Virus record (IMG/VR): IMGVR_UViG_3300025141_016306
Location: 18,617-82,616 of that record
Direction: 5' to 3' (one strand)
DNA from: a virus
Length of the DNA stretch: 64,000 bases
The notes beneath the pieces were generated by a model, which saw only the letters and a list, made by a program, of their open reading frames with translations, made no database searches and was not told the DNA's origin. This document shows positions 46,036 through 54,606 of this stretch, one piece after another (the stretch's first letter is position 1; each line of letters begins with the position of its first letter). The translations under genes were made by a program, and so were the position numbers.

Positions 46036-46902
46036 TTAGATTTTCTCCAATATTTCAGGAATGGTGAAGCGCTCTACTTCGTTTGAATATTTGCCATCAG
46101 CTAAAATCTTTTCATGAAGATTTTCGCCGGGCTGTAGACCAATAGTTTTAATCTTTAATGTTTCGCCGGCAGGTAAATACTTTTCGGCCATGGCTCCTAA
46201 AAGGCTCTTAATGTCCATAGATTTCATGTCGGGCACATACGGCGCAGAACATGTGGCTGTGGCGAGACATTCAAAAATCAAAGCCACTGCTTCGTCGCGC
46301 GTCCAAAAGAATCTTGTAGCTTCTGCGTCTGTGACGACGACTTCTTCGCCCTCTTGGAGCAGTTTTTGCCATTTACATAAAACGGAGCCCGTCGAATAAA
46401 TTACATTCCCATATCTAACAATTCGATATTGGGTTTTAGGGTTTAAAGTCTCATATTGAACAAAAAGGCTCTCCATGAGATATTTGGTGGCGCCATATAC
46501 GCCAGATACTTGTGCCGCTTTATCAGTGCTAATACCCAGCACAAAATCAAACTTGTTGTCGCGCCGCAGAGATTCTTGTAGGATATTCATGGAGGCGATA
46601 ACATTCGACTGAGTGCATTCATAAGAGAACTTTTCTGCTAAGCCTACATGCTTATAAGCAGCCAGGTGATATACACCGTCAATCCCTTGACATGCTTGAT
46701 GCGCAATGAAGGGATCGCACACATCGCCAGTATATATCTCGATAGAAGGGTGCTTCTGTTTAAGTTCGATTAATTTGCCTTCGTTTCTGGCTATAATGCG
46801 CAGACGCAGGCCTTTCGCCAACAGTGCCTCTACTAGTTTTTCCCCGAGGAAGCCGGTACCGCCGGTAATAAGATATTTTTTATTCGTATCAAAATAATTC
46901 AA
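46036..46902 (-). CDS. UDP-sugar 4,6-dehydratase/epimerase, CapD/PseB-like
   Basis: An extended SDR of the polysaccharide-biosynthesis (CapD/FlaA1/PseB) type, 288 residues. Motifs: KYLITGGTGFLGEKL, YHLAAYKHVGLAE, ISTDKAAQVSGVYGATK (active-site Y-x3-K) and RYGNVIYS, then TRFFWT. PseB-type enzymes dehydrate UDP-GlcNAc at C4-C6, often with C5 inversion. The start is a TTG about 5 bases after a strong GGAGGAG site; no ATG fits. It follows the GT2 gene by 2 bases. Confidence 0.82.
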   Translation of the reverse strand: MNYFDTNKKYLITGGTGFLGEKLVEALLAKGLRLRIIARNEGKLIELKQKHPSIEIYTGDVCDPFIAHQACQGIDGVYHLAAYKHVGLAEKFSYECTQSNVIASMNILQESLRRDNKFDFVLGISTDKAAQVSGVYGATKYLMESLFVQYETLNPKTQYRIVRYGNVIYSTGSVLCKWQKLLQEGEEVVVTDAEATRFFWTRDEAVALIFECLATATCSAPYVPDMKSMDIKSLLGAMAEKYLPAGETLKIKTIGLQPGENLHEKILADGKYSNEVERFTIPEILEKI

Positions 46903-46904
46903 TT

Positions 46905-47651
46905 TTACTCCTCCTCCAAAGTCTCGTATACTTTTCCTTGTCGGAGCTTGGCCTCAATCCGAAGCTGCTCCGAATGGTCTATTTTGTCTTCATTTAAAGG
47001 GTTTGCGCGATTATATACATAGACAACATCTTCGACATATTCTATTTTGGGGCCGGCCATTTCTAACATAGGATACATAGCTGCAATGTCTCCAGCCCTT
47101 TTATAGAGTTTTCCATCATCATCACATAAATCTTCTCTATTGATGTTTTTCCACAATTTGTATTTAAAAGTTCTCATGTGGCTTGTCATCCATTCCGATT
47201 CTCTAAACAGTTTCCTCTGGATAATGAACTCGGGGACTTGCTTTGCAAATTTGCCGCGAACTTTCTGCGGATATTCGACGTAGCTACCGTATGTTAAGGA
47301 GCATTTCTTTTCTTCGTAAGTTTTGGCTAGAATTTCCAGGCTTTCCTTGCGCGCAAACCAATCGTCCCCGTCAAGTACAGCAATTACGTCTTCGTCCTCT
47401 ATCATAGCACTGTTAATGGCGAAATTTAAGCTCCCGAGGGGATATCCTCGCTCTTCAGGCTCCAATAAGCGTATTTGGTATGAATCGCCTATTTCGCGCT
47501 TAATGATTTCTCTGGTCAAGTCTGTGGAAAAATCGTCGACCACCAAGCATTCATAGTTTCTATAGGTCTGGGCCTTAATGCTGCGCAAACAAAGTGCTAT
47601 CCATTCTTCCGCGTTATACACGGGCACCACAATTTTAAAATGCGTTTTCAT
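46905..47651 (-). CDS. Glycosyltransferase family 2, 248 aa
   Basis: A textbook GT2 N terminus: FKIVVPVYNAEEWIALCLRS, CLVVDDFSTDLT (first acidic pair) and VIAVLDGDDWFA (DxD-type motif). A later WMTSHMRTFK segment is also typical. No membrane helices, so a soluble inverting transferase. The product linkage is unknown. It is separated by 2 bases from both neighbours, implying one operon. Confidence 0.88.
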   Translation of the reverse strand: MKTHFKIVVPVYNAEEWIALCLRSIKAQTYRNYECLVVDDFSTDLTREIIKREIGDSYQIRLLEPEERGYPLGSLNFAINSAMIEDEDVIAVLDGDDWFARKESLEILAKTYEEKKCSLTYGSYVEYPQKVRGKFAKQVPEFIIQRKLFRESEWMTSHMRTFKYKLWKNINREDLCDDDGKLYKRAGDIAAMYPMLEMAGPKIEYVEDVVYVYNRANPLNEDKIDHSEQLRIEAKLRQGKVYETLEEE

Positions 47652-47653
47652 TG

Positions 47654-48490
47654 TTAGTACGTCTCTACCACTTTTTTCACGATTTCGCCGCGTTTCTCGC
47701 GCATATATTTAATGAGTGGTGCGCCTTTAAGAGAAAACCACTCTTCTTGGGCAGCACCGACATTCCCATTGGTTATGACAGACATTCCCATCATGCGCGC
47801 TTCAACTATAACCCGCGAAAGAGTTTCGGGAGTTTTAGGAAAAAACACAAATGTTTTATTATCACTCAATTGGTCCAAAAATTCCTCGTAAGGGCTCGGG
47901 GGAATTATATGATATTCCATATTGTTGCTTTGACAGTATAATTTCGCACCCTCTGTGTTCTTATGGGGCGTCGCTGAAAACATTATAGAGGCAGCGTCTC
48001 TTTTTTCCTTGGAGGCGAATTCTAGCATTTTATCTAAAGACTTGAGACTCCACAAGTTGCCGCTTAAATTCACGACGTTCTCGATATTGAGATTTTTCTT
48101 AACAATGTTGGAATGAAACGCGCTTTGGCAAAAAACAGCTTTTGCGTTTTTATAGAACTCCACATTAATCAATACCCCTTTAGGAGCTATATAATCCTTA
48201 TATATGGCGGGGTTTCTATTTCGTAAATATTTATGATCATGCTCATAGATAATATATTCACACTCTTTTTGCAAAAATGTTTTGCATTGTGGTGATAAAT
48301 TTACAAAATTTGAAATTATGAAACGATCGTCTTTATGATCTTGGAGAGAGTCTAGGGTAACAAATGGGGAATTGATTTTTTTTATGGCGTCTGATTCGCC
48401 GAGTTCATCGATCAACTCTTCATTATTAAGTTCGCCACCGCCTAAAACCTGATCAACAAAAAAATCGGCAATAAAGAAATATTTACTCAT
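47654..48490 (-). CDS. Glycosyltransferase-like protein, 278 aa
   Basis: Begins MSKYFFIADFFVDQVLGGGE, where the glycine loop is typical of GT-B enzymes. A C-terminal segment (FVFFPKTPETLSRVIVEARM) resembles the GT4 donor-site helix with its E-x7-E pattern shortened. I chose the ATG at 48490, which overlaps the preceding stop in ATGAGTAA; a longer reading would extend inside the upstream gene. It is smaller than typical GT4 enzymes (about 350-400) and may have lost part of the N-terminal domain. Confidence 0.68.
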   Translation of the reverse strand: MSKYFFIADFFVDQVLGGGELNNEELIDELGESDAIKKINSPFVTLDSLQDHKDDRFIISNFVNLSPQCKTFLQKECEYIIYEHDHKYLRNRNPAIYKDYIAPKGVLINVEFYKNAKAVFCQSAFHSNIVKKNLNIENVVNLSGNLWSLKSLDKMLEFASKEKRDAASIMFSATPHKNTEGAKLYCQSNNMEYHIIPPSPYEEFLDQLSDNKTFVFFPKTPETLSRVIVEARMMGMSVITNGNVGAAQEEWFSLKGAPLIKYMREKRGEIVKKVVETY

Positions 48491-49787
48491 ACGCGATGGC
48501 GGTATTTTCCAATTCAGCCACCCATTCATCTAGATCCAACTCGTCGGCGCCGCCAACATTATGCCAAGTAATGTGATCCTTAAAGATGCTAATCATTTTC
48601 TCGCATTGCTGTTCTTTCGAAAAGTTCTCATGAATCCATTTCTGAAGCGCTGTTGCGTCCTTCTGGAAGCGCCCGTGATCTTTATATACCTCTCGCAAGC
48701 GCATTTTATAAGAGCCTTGGTCAGCATATGCCCACATAGACTCCGCTTGTAGCACTCCGTCCCATACCGCATGCGGCTGAATTGGACTTATCTCATAATC
48801 AACGGTTGCAAAGTAGGGCTTTACTTTTGTTTTCCCTTTTTTGTTTGTTTTGGGCATGCACAAGAAATCCAAGTACCCGCTCCATTCAGGTGCGACCACT
48901 GGAAGTCCCGAATAGGCAGCCTCAAAATGCGGCAATCCGAAACCTTCGCCATGAGTTAAAGAGACAAAAGCCTTTATTTGCGAGTCTTTATAGAGAGAAT
49001 GCATCTCTTCTTCTGACATGTCGCCATGGAGCAAATAAACCTTGCATTGTCGATGAGGGTATTTCTCTAAAAGTTGCGTAAGAGTATTTTCGGCGCGGAT
49101 TCTGTCGATGATAGATCCGCCCTTGGCAAATGTTTTTACCACCAAGCCAACATCCGGATTATCAACAAATTCTTCCACAAACCATTGGATTGTTACTTCT
49201 AGGTTTTTGCGGGGGCCCCATTGTGCCACCGTCAAAAAATTAAATTTTGTGTCTAATTCAAACCCTAGATCAACCTCGTCGTAATGTTTCACTGGATAAT
49301 GTATAACTTCAATTGGTGTTTCACACTTTAAAGCTATGCGCTGGCCCGTTTGCTTATGTACGCCTTCGTATACGGTGTTGAGAAAACCAGACTTGGAGTG
49401 TTCGGAAATAGTGAGCACTCTGTCCATCATGTTGACCTTTTCAAGCCAAATGGGCGCCACCTTAGTGGTTTCGATACCTGCCGTGATGCCTATATTAATT
49501 GGAGCGAATTTCTGCCATTCATTGGGAATGCCGACTTGGATACTCAAATCATAATGAGGGTTGCCTTCGGCGCCGTATGCGGCTGTTTTTTCTATTAAGC
49601 CGTCGAGCCATTCGCGCTCCTCATCGTTTTCCCAAATCCATCCGGATTGTCCCCACTGAGTGGGTACTACAAAAATATCCACACCATCAATCATTCTCAG
49701 GGCGCGCAAAACGGAGCGCGCATGTTCCCCGTATCCCGTACGGGTGAGCATTGGACCCCTTACTATAACTTTTGTTGTAAATTCCAT
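48483..49787 (-). CDS. Glycosyltransferase family 4-like, 434 aa
   Basis: A GT-B enzyme: MLTRTGYGEHARSVLRAL in the N-terminal domain, TVAQWGPRKNLEVTIQWF at the domain junction, and the donor-binding segment SLTHGEGFGLPHFEAAYSG (E-x7-E pattern). It retains sugar from a nucleotide donor with net retention, as usual for GT4. Follows another GT4 gene without a gap (1 base apart). Likely works on the same glycan as its neighbours. Confidence 0.83.
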   Translation of the reverse strand: MEFTTKVIVRGPMLTRTGYGEHARSVLRALRMIDGVDIFVVPTQWGQSGWIWENDEEREWLDGLIEKTAAYGAEGNPHYDLSIQVGIPNEWQKFAPINIGITAGIETTKVAPIWLEKVNMMDRVLTISEHSKSGFLNTVYEGVHKQTGQRIALKCETPIEVIHYPVKHYDEVDLGFELDTKFNFLTVAQWGPRKNLEVTIQWFVEEFVDNPDVGLVVKTFAKGGSIIDRIRAENTLTQLLEKYPHRQCKVYLLHGDMSEEEMHSLYKDSQIKAFVSLTHGEGFGLPHFEAAYSGLPVVAPEWSGYLDFLCMPKTNKKGKTKVKPYFATVDYEISPIQPHAVWDGVLQAESMWAYADQGSYKMRLREVYKDHGRFQKDATALQKWIHENFSKEQQCEKMISIFKDHITWHNVGGADELDLDEWVAELENTAIAYE

Positions 49788-51053
49788 CTACGCCACCTCC
49801 TTAATGATCCAACTCTTTGGCGCTTTACGCGTGTCCCAGGAACCCAATCGTTCATGGATATCCGTAAAGATCTCATCCCATCTTTTGCCGAAGTCTTCAA
49901 AATTATAATTTTTTAGTACGTGGCCTCTGCCGGCTGCGCCTAGGGCCTCCCTTTCTTCTTTGGTTTTATTATAGATTTCTGTTAGCGCGCCGACAACGGC
50001 TTCTTCAGAAAGCCTATCTTCATAAATATAAGGAATAGCCTGTGAGCCGATTATTGCCTTAGAAGTGGGTGTAAGCCCTATGCCAAACCAGTTTTCGCCG
50101 TCAGTGACTTGTTCTTGTAATCCGCCCGTCATATTCACAATAATAGGGGTCTCGCATGCCAGGGACTCAAGCGTAGCTAAGCCGAAACCTTCCGCATCAG
50201 AGATATTAATCGTGCAGTCGGCCACATTATACATTAACGCTAAGCGCGCTGGGTCGACCTTTTCTTGGCTAAAATATATTTCACCATTAGTGAGTCCCAG
50301 GTTCTTAACAATAGCATCAAGATTTTGACCGTTAGGATCTTTAATCTCTGTGTGCATAATAAGCGTCGCTTTGTCCTTACCCACTTTGTCTAGAAATTTT
50401 GCAAACCAATGAATTAGCGAGCCGCTCTGCTTTCTCCGCGCATTCCTATTATTCCAGAAAAATATAAGCTTGTCTTTGTCGTACTCATCGCCCAGCACTT
50501 TAGTTTTAAATTCTTCAACATGCTCGGAATCCAACTTTTTGAATATCTCAGTATCGACAGAGTGTGGAACATATTTGCATTCTACTCCCGGTGAAACCGT
50601 CGTTACAACGTCTTCCGTAAGTTTGGATATCGCTAAAATCACGTCATTCGAGTCGTAAAATGGTTTATTGTAATTGGGGTAAGGGTGGTTGTCCCATACA
50701 TGATAATAAACCATAGGAATATGGGGCCGTATCTCGTTTTCCATTTCCCATAACCATCCCCAGAAGCGCGGATCCGTCATAAACCACAATATATCTGGCT
50801 TTTCAGTGCGCAAAAGAGAACGAATCATATCTTGGGTACCATAAGCGTCGACTGGGAGAATCATCCAATCGTCTTTCCACTTCTCGGTGCGAATAGGGTC
50901 GTATTTAGGATGTTTTATTGCGCCGCCTAGACTTATGATCTGATATTTGCCGGTTTCCAGGAGTGCCTCGATCATGTATTTGGTTTGCGTGCCCACTCCG
51001 GATGGAGATAAGGGCATATCGCTAATTGTTAGGATTTTAATTTTTTTGCTCAT
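49788..51053 (-). CDS. Glycosyltransferase family 4, 421 aa
   Basis: A GT-B enzyme beginning KILTISDMPLSPSGVGTQTKY. The donor-site motif is in INISDAEGFGLATLESLACE (E-x7-E), followed by PIIVNMTGGLQE. NRNARRKQSGSLIHWFAKFL provides the Arg/Lys pair that contacts the nucleotide phosphates. Soluble, 421 residues, normal for the family. It is the first glycosyltransferase in the direction of transcription, 7 bases after the nuclease gene, so the sugar island effectively begins here. Confidence 0.87.
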   Translation of the reverse strand: MSKKIKILTISDMPLSPSGVGTQTKYMIEALLETGKYQIISLGGAIKHPKYDPIRTEKWKDDWMILPVDAYGTQDMIRSLLRTEKPDILWFMTDPRFWGWLWEMENEIRPHIPMVYYHVWDNHPYPNYNKPFYDSNDVILAISKLTEDVVTTVSPGVECKYVPHSVDTEIFKKLDSEHVEEFKTKVLGDEYDKDKLIFFWNNRNARRKQSGSLIHWFAKFLDKVGKDKATLIMHTEIKDPNGQNLDAIVKNLGLTNGEIYFSQEKVDPARLALMYNVADCTINISDAEGFGLATLESLACETPIIVNMTGGLQEQVTDGENWFGIGLTPTSKAIIGSQAIPYIYEDRLSEEAVVGALTEIYNKTKEEREALGAAGRGHVLKNYNFEDFGKRWDEIFTDIHERLGSWDTRKAPKSWIIKEVA

Positions 51054-51060
51054 TTACGCC

Positions 51061-51861
51061 TCATGTACAATGTTTGGTTTTATAATATTCGCACTTGCCA
51101 AATTTACCATAACAGGAAAGCTTGTTCTTGATAGAGTTGGACTTCTTAATATTATAGAGGGCTTTGTTTAACAATTTAAGAGCATTTTGAACTTTTTTTG
51201 CACCATTGGATACTTCAAATATTTCTACTAGATTAGATTTTGCAGTTCTCTTTAGCAGCGCAAAGTGGGTTTGGGCCGTGGAAGGGTCAACACCGTGTTT
51301 TTCACACCAAAAATGCTTGTAAAGGGTTAATTGGTAAGTAACAAGCTTATCTGATCTCCGACGGCTGTCCCAACCCCAAGAACAGGTTTTCCAATCAATT
51401 ATATGGGTAATTCCATCCTTTGTCTTAATAACCAGATCAATAAAGCCTTTAAAATTGAGATCAGTTCCTTCGATTGGGTCATAAAGCGCTTCTTCCACCG
51501 ACACCAATTCAAAGGCGCCGAAAGTTTTCTTAAGACCAGGCAAAATATAATCGGTCAAAGTCTCTCCTTGAGTGCGCATGCTCATTATAAGATCACCCCT
51601 ATATTCGATCTCCGGGCTTTCAGCCTTTATTTTTTGGAGGTTTTTTAAGAACTCGTCCTGAAACATTTTCTTAGGCTCAAACGCTGGTGCGGCATCCGTG
51701 CTATGGAACTGAACTAGATTTTCGCACACTGTATGCAGCGCTGTGCCAAAAGCTGTGTACTCATTTCCTTTGAATTCTCTAAGGCCTTCAATATAGTTAA
51801 GTTTATGCTTCCATGGGCAAGTTACCCACTCTTTTAATTCGGAATATGAAATATGTGCCAT
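51061..51861 (-). CDS. PD-(D/E)XK nuclease, RecB/Cas4-like with four Cys
   Basis: A 266-residue nuclease of the RecB/Cas4 group. The N terminus HISYSELKEWVTCPWKHKL, the AFGTALHTVCE helix, FKGFIDLVIKT (catalytic Asp, about residue 140) and HIIDWKTCSW (D-x-K, about 155) followed by the QLTLYKHF motif are diagnostic. C15 plus three C-terminal cysteines (C250, C257, C265) could hold an iron-sulfur cluster as in Cas4 and AddB, though the spacing differs. Likely a DNA exonuclease in replication, recombination or host DNA breakdown. No Cas genes lie nearby. Confidence 0.82.
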   Translation of the reverse strand: MAHISYSELKEWVTCPWKHKLNYIEGLREFKGNEYTAFGTALHTVCENLVQFHSTDAAPAFEPKKMFQDEFLKNLQKIKAESPEIEYRGDLIMSMRTQGETLTDYILPGLKKTFGAFELVSVEEALYDPIEGTDLNFKGFIDLVIKTKDGITHIIDWKTCSWGWDSRRRSDKLVTYQLTLYKHFWCEKHGVDPSTAQTHFALLKRTAKSNLVEIFEVSNGAKKVQNALKLLNKALYNIKKSNSIKNKLSCYGKFGKCEYYKTKHCT

Positions 51862-51872
51862 GCTACAATTCT

Positions 51873-52208
51873 CTAATTATTTTCTTTTTTGTTCTTGGCG
51901 GGTGAAGATGCGCCGTACTTTGGCACCGGTGCCTTTGGTGGTGGTGACTTTACGGGTGGGGCCTTCGGTGGTGACTTTTTAACCGGAAGGGAAAAAATCC
52001 AAGTCCCTGTTCTCTGTTCTTTGAGCGCAGCATTGTGGGCGCTCCCGGCCTGTATAAGATCTAATTTCTTATACTTAGAGTGATTTTGAGCAAGCCATTT
52101 CAAAATATCACCGGTCGTTATTCGCCCCGGGGCGGAATTCTTTGTTGCCGCCCCAATTGTAGCGGTTACAATTAACTTGCCATCGCTTTCCTTTATTTTA
52201 CAATCCAT
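51873..52208 (-). CDS. Small protein with Pro/Lys-rich tail, 111 aa
   Basis: About 70 residues of compact alpha/beta sequence (MDCKIKESDGKLIVTATIG ... ILKWLAQNHSKYKKL) are followed by a low-complexity tail of repeated KxPPxAPP-like units. The start at 52208 has an AAGGAAG site and overlaps the preceding protease stop by 11 bases; a reading nine codons longer lacks a site. The tail may mediate binding or be disordered. No family recognised. Confidence 0.6.
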   Translation of the reverse strand: MDCKIKESDGKLIVTATIGAATKNSAPGRITTGDILKWLAQNHSKYKKLDLIQAGSAHNAALKEQRTGTWIFSLPVKKSPPKAPPVKSPPPKAPVPKYGASSPAKNKKENN

Positions 52209-52893
52209 CTTTTTCTTCCTTCTTATTATCAACAAGAGTTTTAATTTTGTGGTATAATGCGGGACTCAAATCCTTGAGTCTCCCCCTATCTTTTAAAAAA
52301 TAATTTTCAAAACCATTTGCCCAGTATTCCTTAAGCGCGGTGATGGCATAGGGAGAGTAAAACAAATCAGAGGTTAAAGATCTCAATGTTTCATACCCGA
52401 CATCCCTATAAAGATACATATCAAACTGTTCATCATAGCTGGGATTTAAAAAATACACCATATTGGCTCTTTTGTCAAGAGGTAATATATGATGTAAAAA
52501 TTTCCTTTTGCCTAAAAACTCGTTTTCAAGTGTTTGGTCTCCGTAGATCTCTTCGCGATTTCTTTCTTCTAATGAGTGAGCGATCTCATGTATAATATCG
52601 TCCAGCATGTCTTCTTCATTATCTTGTGAGTTGGAGACATATATGGTGCCGTCCTTATATATAGCATTAAAATTCTTTCCGTTACGTGAGAAATCTTCGA
52701 ATGTTCCGATATAAATATTATCAAAATTAGCGGTTAAAGAAGCCGGAACTTTTGATTCGATATCGTGCAACACTTTATCTAAAGAAACCCCAGCAGAGAT
52801 AGGGTTGATTACATATACCGGCTTGTCGAACAGTTTATATTCTTTAAACTCACTTTTATTTTGGGCGCTATTTTCCAGAATGTATTTCTTCAT
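52198..52893 (-). CDS. HExxH zinc metalloprotease, lethal-factor-like fold, 231 aa
   Basis: The zinc motif is in DDIIHEIAHSLEERN (about residues 100-110). About 90 residues on, ALKEYWANGFENYFL has the Glu/Asn/aromatic spacing of the third zinc ligand seen in anthrax lethal-factor-like (ATLF/PPEP) gluzincins. There is no signal peptide, so it would work in the host cytoplasm or be packaged. Targets are unknown; host-protein cleavage or capsid maturation are possibilities. It overlaps the upstream 94-residue gene by 26 bases. Confidence 0.72.
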   Translation of the reverse strand: MKKYILENSAQNKSEFKEYKLFDKPVYVINPISAGVSLDKVLHDIESKVPASLTANFDNIYIGTFEDFSRNGKNFNAIYKDGTIYVSNSQDNEEDMLDDIIHEIAHSLEERNREEIYGDQTLENEFLGKRKFLHHILPLDKRANMVYFLNPSYDEQFDMYLYRDVGYETLRSLTSDLFYSPYAITALKEYWANGFENYFLKDRGRLKDLSPALYHKIKTLVDNKKEEKDGL

Positions 52894-53152
52894 TATATTC
52901 TCTAAAAAGCTTTTCGCCTTCTTCTACATCCGCTAGGCCCTGTTGATAGCCGCGGATGAAGTTCTCCTCGGCGACAGCTAAAAGGAATTCGGGGAATTCT
53001 TCCGCCAGCACCTTAATTATCATTTCAACATTAACTTCATCATCTTCAGGTTGATGTTTCTCGCCAACATAGTTAACGAGCCACTTTTTAAGTTCCGTGT
53101 CTTGCTCCACTTTTTGCAAAAGATCCGGGTTTTCATCACTATTATAGCTCAT
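52868..53152 (-). CDS. Small acidic protein of unknown function, 94 aa
   Basis: The ATG at 53152 is preceded by GGAGG at 5 bases, which decides the start over an in-frame TTG four codons upstream. The protein (MSYNSDENPDLLQKV) is acidic and helical, with an EEFPEFLLAVAEENFIRGY segment that looks like an amphipathic helix. An AATAAATA box, one mismatch from the T4 late consensus, lies 29 bases before the start (53181-53188). No family recognised. Confidence 0.65.
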   Translation of the reverse strand: MSYNSDENPDLLQKVEQDTELKKWLVNYVGEKHQPEDDEVNVEMIIKVLAEEFPEFLLAVAEENFIRGYQQGLADVEEGEKLFREYNEEIHSGK

Positions 53153-53200
53153 ATTTTCCTCCAAGTCAATATAAATATTATATTTATTTCTGATTATTAT

Positions 53201-54514
53201 TTAAAGTATTTTTGCGGCGATGGATGCAACTTTGGAGCGCTCACCCTTTATAAGCGCCACGTGGCCTGATATTTCATAGGATTTGAATTTTTCTACAGCA
53301 TGGGTTAGGCCATTTGAGGTTTCATCTATATAAACATTGTCGATTTGTTCGATGTCCCCGGTTAAAATTATTTTAGTATTTTCACCAACTCGTGTGATGA
53401 TTGTTTTAAGCTCATGAGCGGTAAGATTTTGCGCTTCATCGATTATGATAAAGGCATTAGAAATAGATCTTCCGCGTATATAAGTGAGCGCCTCAACCTC
53501 AATCGTGCCGTTATCCATATACATTCCCAAAGCCGCCTTGTCATTGCCCAGCAAAAATTGAAGATTATCTTGGATCGGGGCGATCCATGGAAGCATTTTT
53601 TCTTCCATTGTGCCCGGAAGGAATCCAATATCTTTCCCCAGTGGTTGAATGGGCCGTGATATTACCAATCTTCGATAGGCTTCTTCTTCCATCACTTGAT
53701 GCAAACCAGCGGCTATAGCTAGCAGTGTCTTTCCTGAACCAGCTTTTCCCACTAAAGTGATCACGTCGATGGATTTGTCGTGAAGAAGATCCAGCGCGAA
53801 CCTTTGTTCTTTATTTCTAGGTTTTACACCCCATAGCGGTTTTTTGTGTTTTCCGTTGATTCTTCTTAATGGTGTAGTATAGTTTATAAAGCGTGCCAGC
53901 CCGGTTTTCTTTTCATTCTGGTTAGAGACCAACATGATAAACTGATTTGGCATCAGGGGCAGTTCATCTTCTTCAATAAAAATTTCTTCCCCAGCGTAAA
54001 ATCTATCAAGTACGGGCTCGTCAACTAAGTGCTCCACAAAACCTGTATATATATGACTTGTGTCTTTAATGACCTGATCGGTGAGGTAATCTTCGGTGGC
54101 TAATCCTAGCGCATCGCACTTAACACGCATGTTAATATCGCGAGTAACCACAATTACCTTGGTCCGGGGGTGCGCTGACTTTTGGTTCAATGCTACCCCT
54201 ATAATCTCGTTATCTGGGATAGATGTGTCTAAATCGCTTGGCAAATCATCGCCGACGCACAACTTAACGTAGAGTTTCCCGCGGCCGGTTCCAAGTTTGA
54301 CGCCCTTGTAGAGGCTTCCAGATTCCCGCAAGTTGTCGAGGCGTCGAATAACCTCGCGAGCATTAACGCCAACGCTATCTTGTCTTTTTTTGTGCCTGTC
54401 AATCTCTTCGAGTACTTTCAAGGGCAGCACAACATCATTTTCGCCGAAAGCCCTAATACTATTGGAATCAGTAAGGCACGCGCTGGTGTCTAAAACATAT
54501 ATATTTTTAGCCAT
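53201..54514 (-). CDS. phoH: PhoH-like ATPase with N-terminal PIN domain
   Basis: Residues 1 to about 150 form a PIN ribonuclease domain (KNIYVLDTSACL, later VIVVTRDINMRVKCDALG with acidic residues for metal binding). From about residue 230 comes the PhoH P-loop ATPase/helicase domain: Walker A GKAGSGKT (about 256), Walker B FIIIDEAQN and the sensor TGDIEQID. This PhoH2-type architecture suggests RNA unwinding coupled to cleavage. PhoH genes are frequent in marine phages. The ATG at 54514 gives the usual family start (MAKNIYVLDTS); one four codons upstream is possible. Divergent to the protease gene. Confidence 0.88.
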   Translation of the reverse strand: MAKNIYVLDTSACLTDSNSIRAFGENDVVLPLKVLEEIDRHKKRQDSVGVNAREVIRRLDNLRESGSLYKGVKLGTGRGKLYVKLCVGDDLPSDLDTSIPDNEIIGVALNQKSAHPRTKVIVVTRDINMRVKCDALGLATEDYLTDQVIKDTSHIYTGFVEHLVDEPVLDRFYAGEEIFIEEDELPLMPNQFIMLVSNQNEKKTGLARFINYTTPLRRINGKHKKPLWGVKPRNKEQRFALDLLHDKSIDVITLVGKAGSGKTLLAIAAGLHQVMEEEAYRRLVISRPIQPLGKDIGFLPGTMEEKMLPWIAPIQDNLQFLLGNDKAALGMYMDNGTIEVEALTYIRGRSISNAFIIIDEAQNLTAHELKTIITRVGENTKIILTGDIEQIDNVYIDETSNGLTHAVEKFKSYEISGHVALIKGERSKVASIAAKIL

Positions 54515-54526
54515 AATCGGTCTCAT

Positions 54527-54606
54527 GAATAAATAGTTTCGGTTTTTTTATATAAAAACAAAACAATTGTTTTTTTTTCTCATAGTTATTATATGAGGGA
54601 CCTTGC
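54527..54606. promoter_or_regulatory. Divergent intergenic region with AT-rich palindromes
   Basis: The only divergent gene boundary in the window, 80 bases and very AT-rich. It holds AAAACAATTGTTTT (54560-54573), a perfect palindrome running into a T tract, and CTCATA-7-TATGAG (54579-54597), a 6-bp inverted repeat just before the GTG of the plus-strand gene. A plus-strand AATAAATA (54528-54535) is one mismatch from the late-promoter consensus. The ribosome-binding site GAGGGA (54595-54600) lies 6 bases before the GTG. Promoters in both directions are likely, but no sigma70-type box is convincing. Confidence 0.5.

Noticed and set aside
47654-48529. A longer start for the glycosyltransferase-like gene at 48529
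   Set aside because: The extra 13 residues lie inside the upstream GT4 gene. The ATG at 48490 gives the usual 8-base stop/start overlap.
51061-51861. CRISPR-associated Cas4 and a CRISPR array
   Set aside because: No repeats or other cas genes are seen in the window. The nuclease fits a general RecB-like phage exonuclease.
53170-53177. TATAAATA on the plus strand between the 94-residue gene and phoH
   Set aside because: It would transcribe antisense into phoH; no plus gene follows until 54607. Near it, the minus-strand AATAAATA is the more plausible element.
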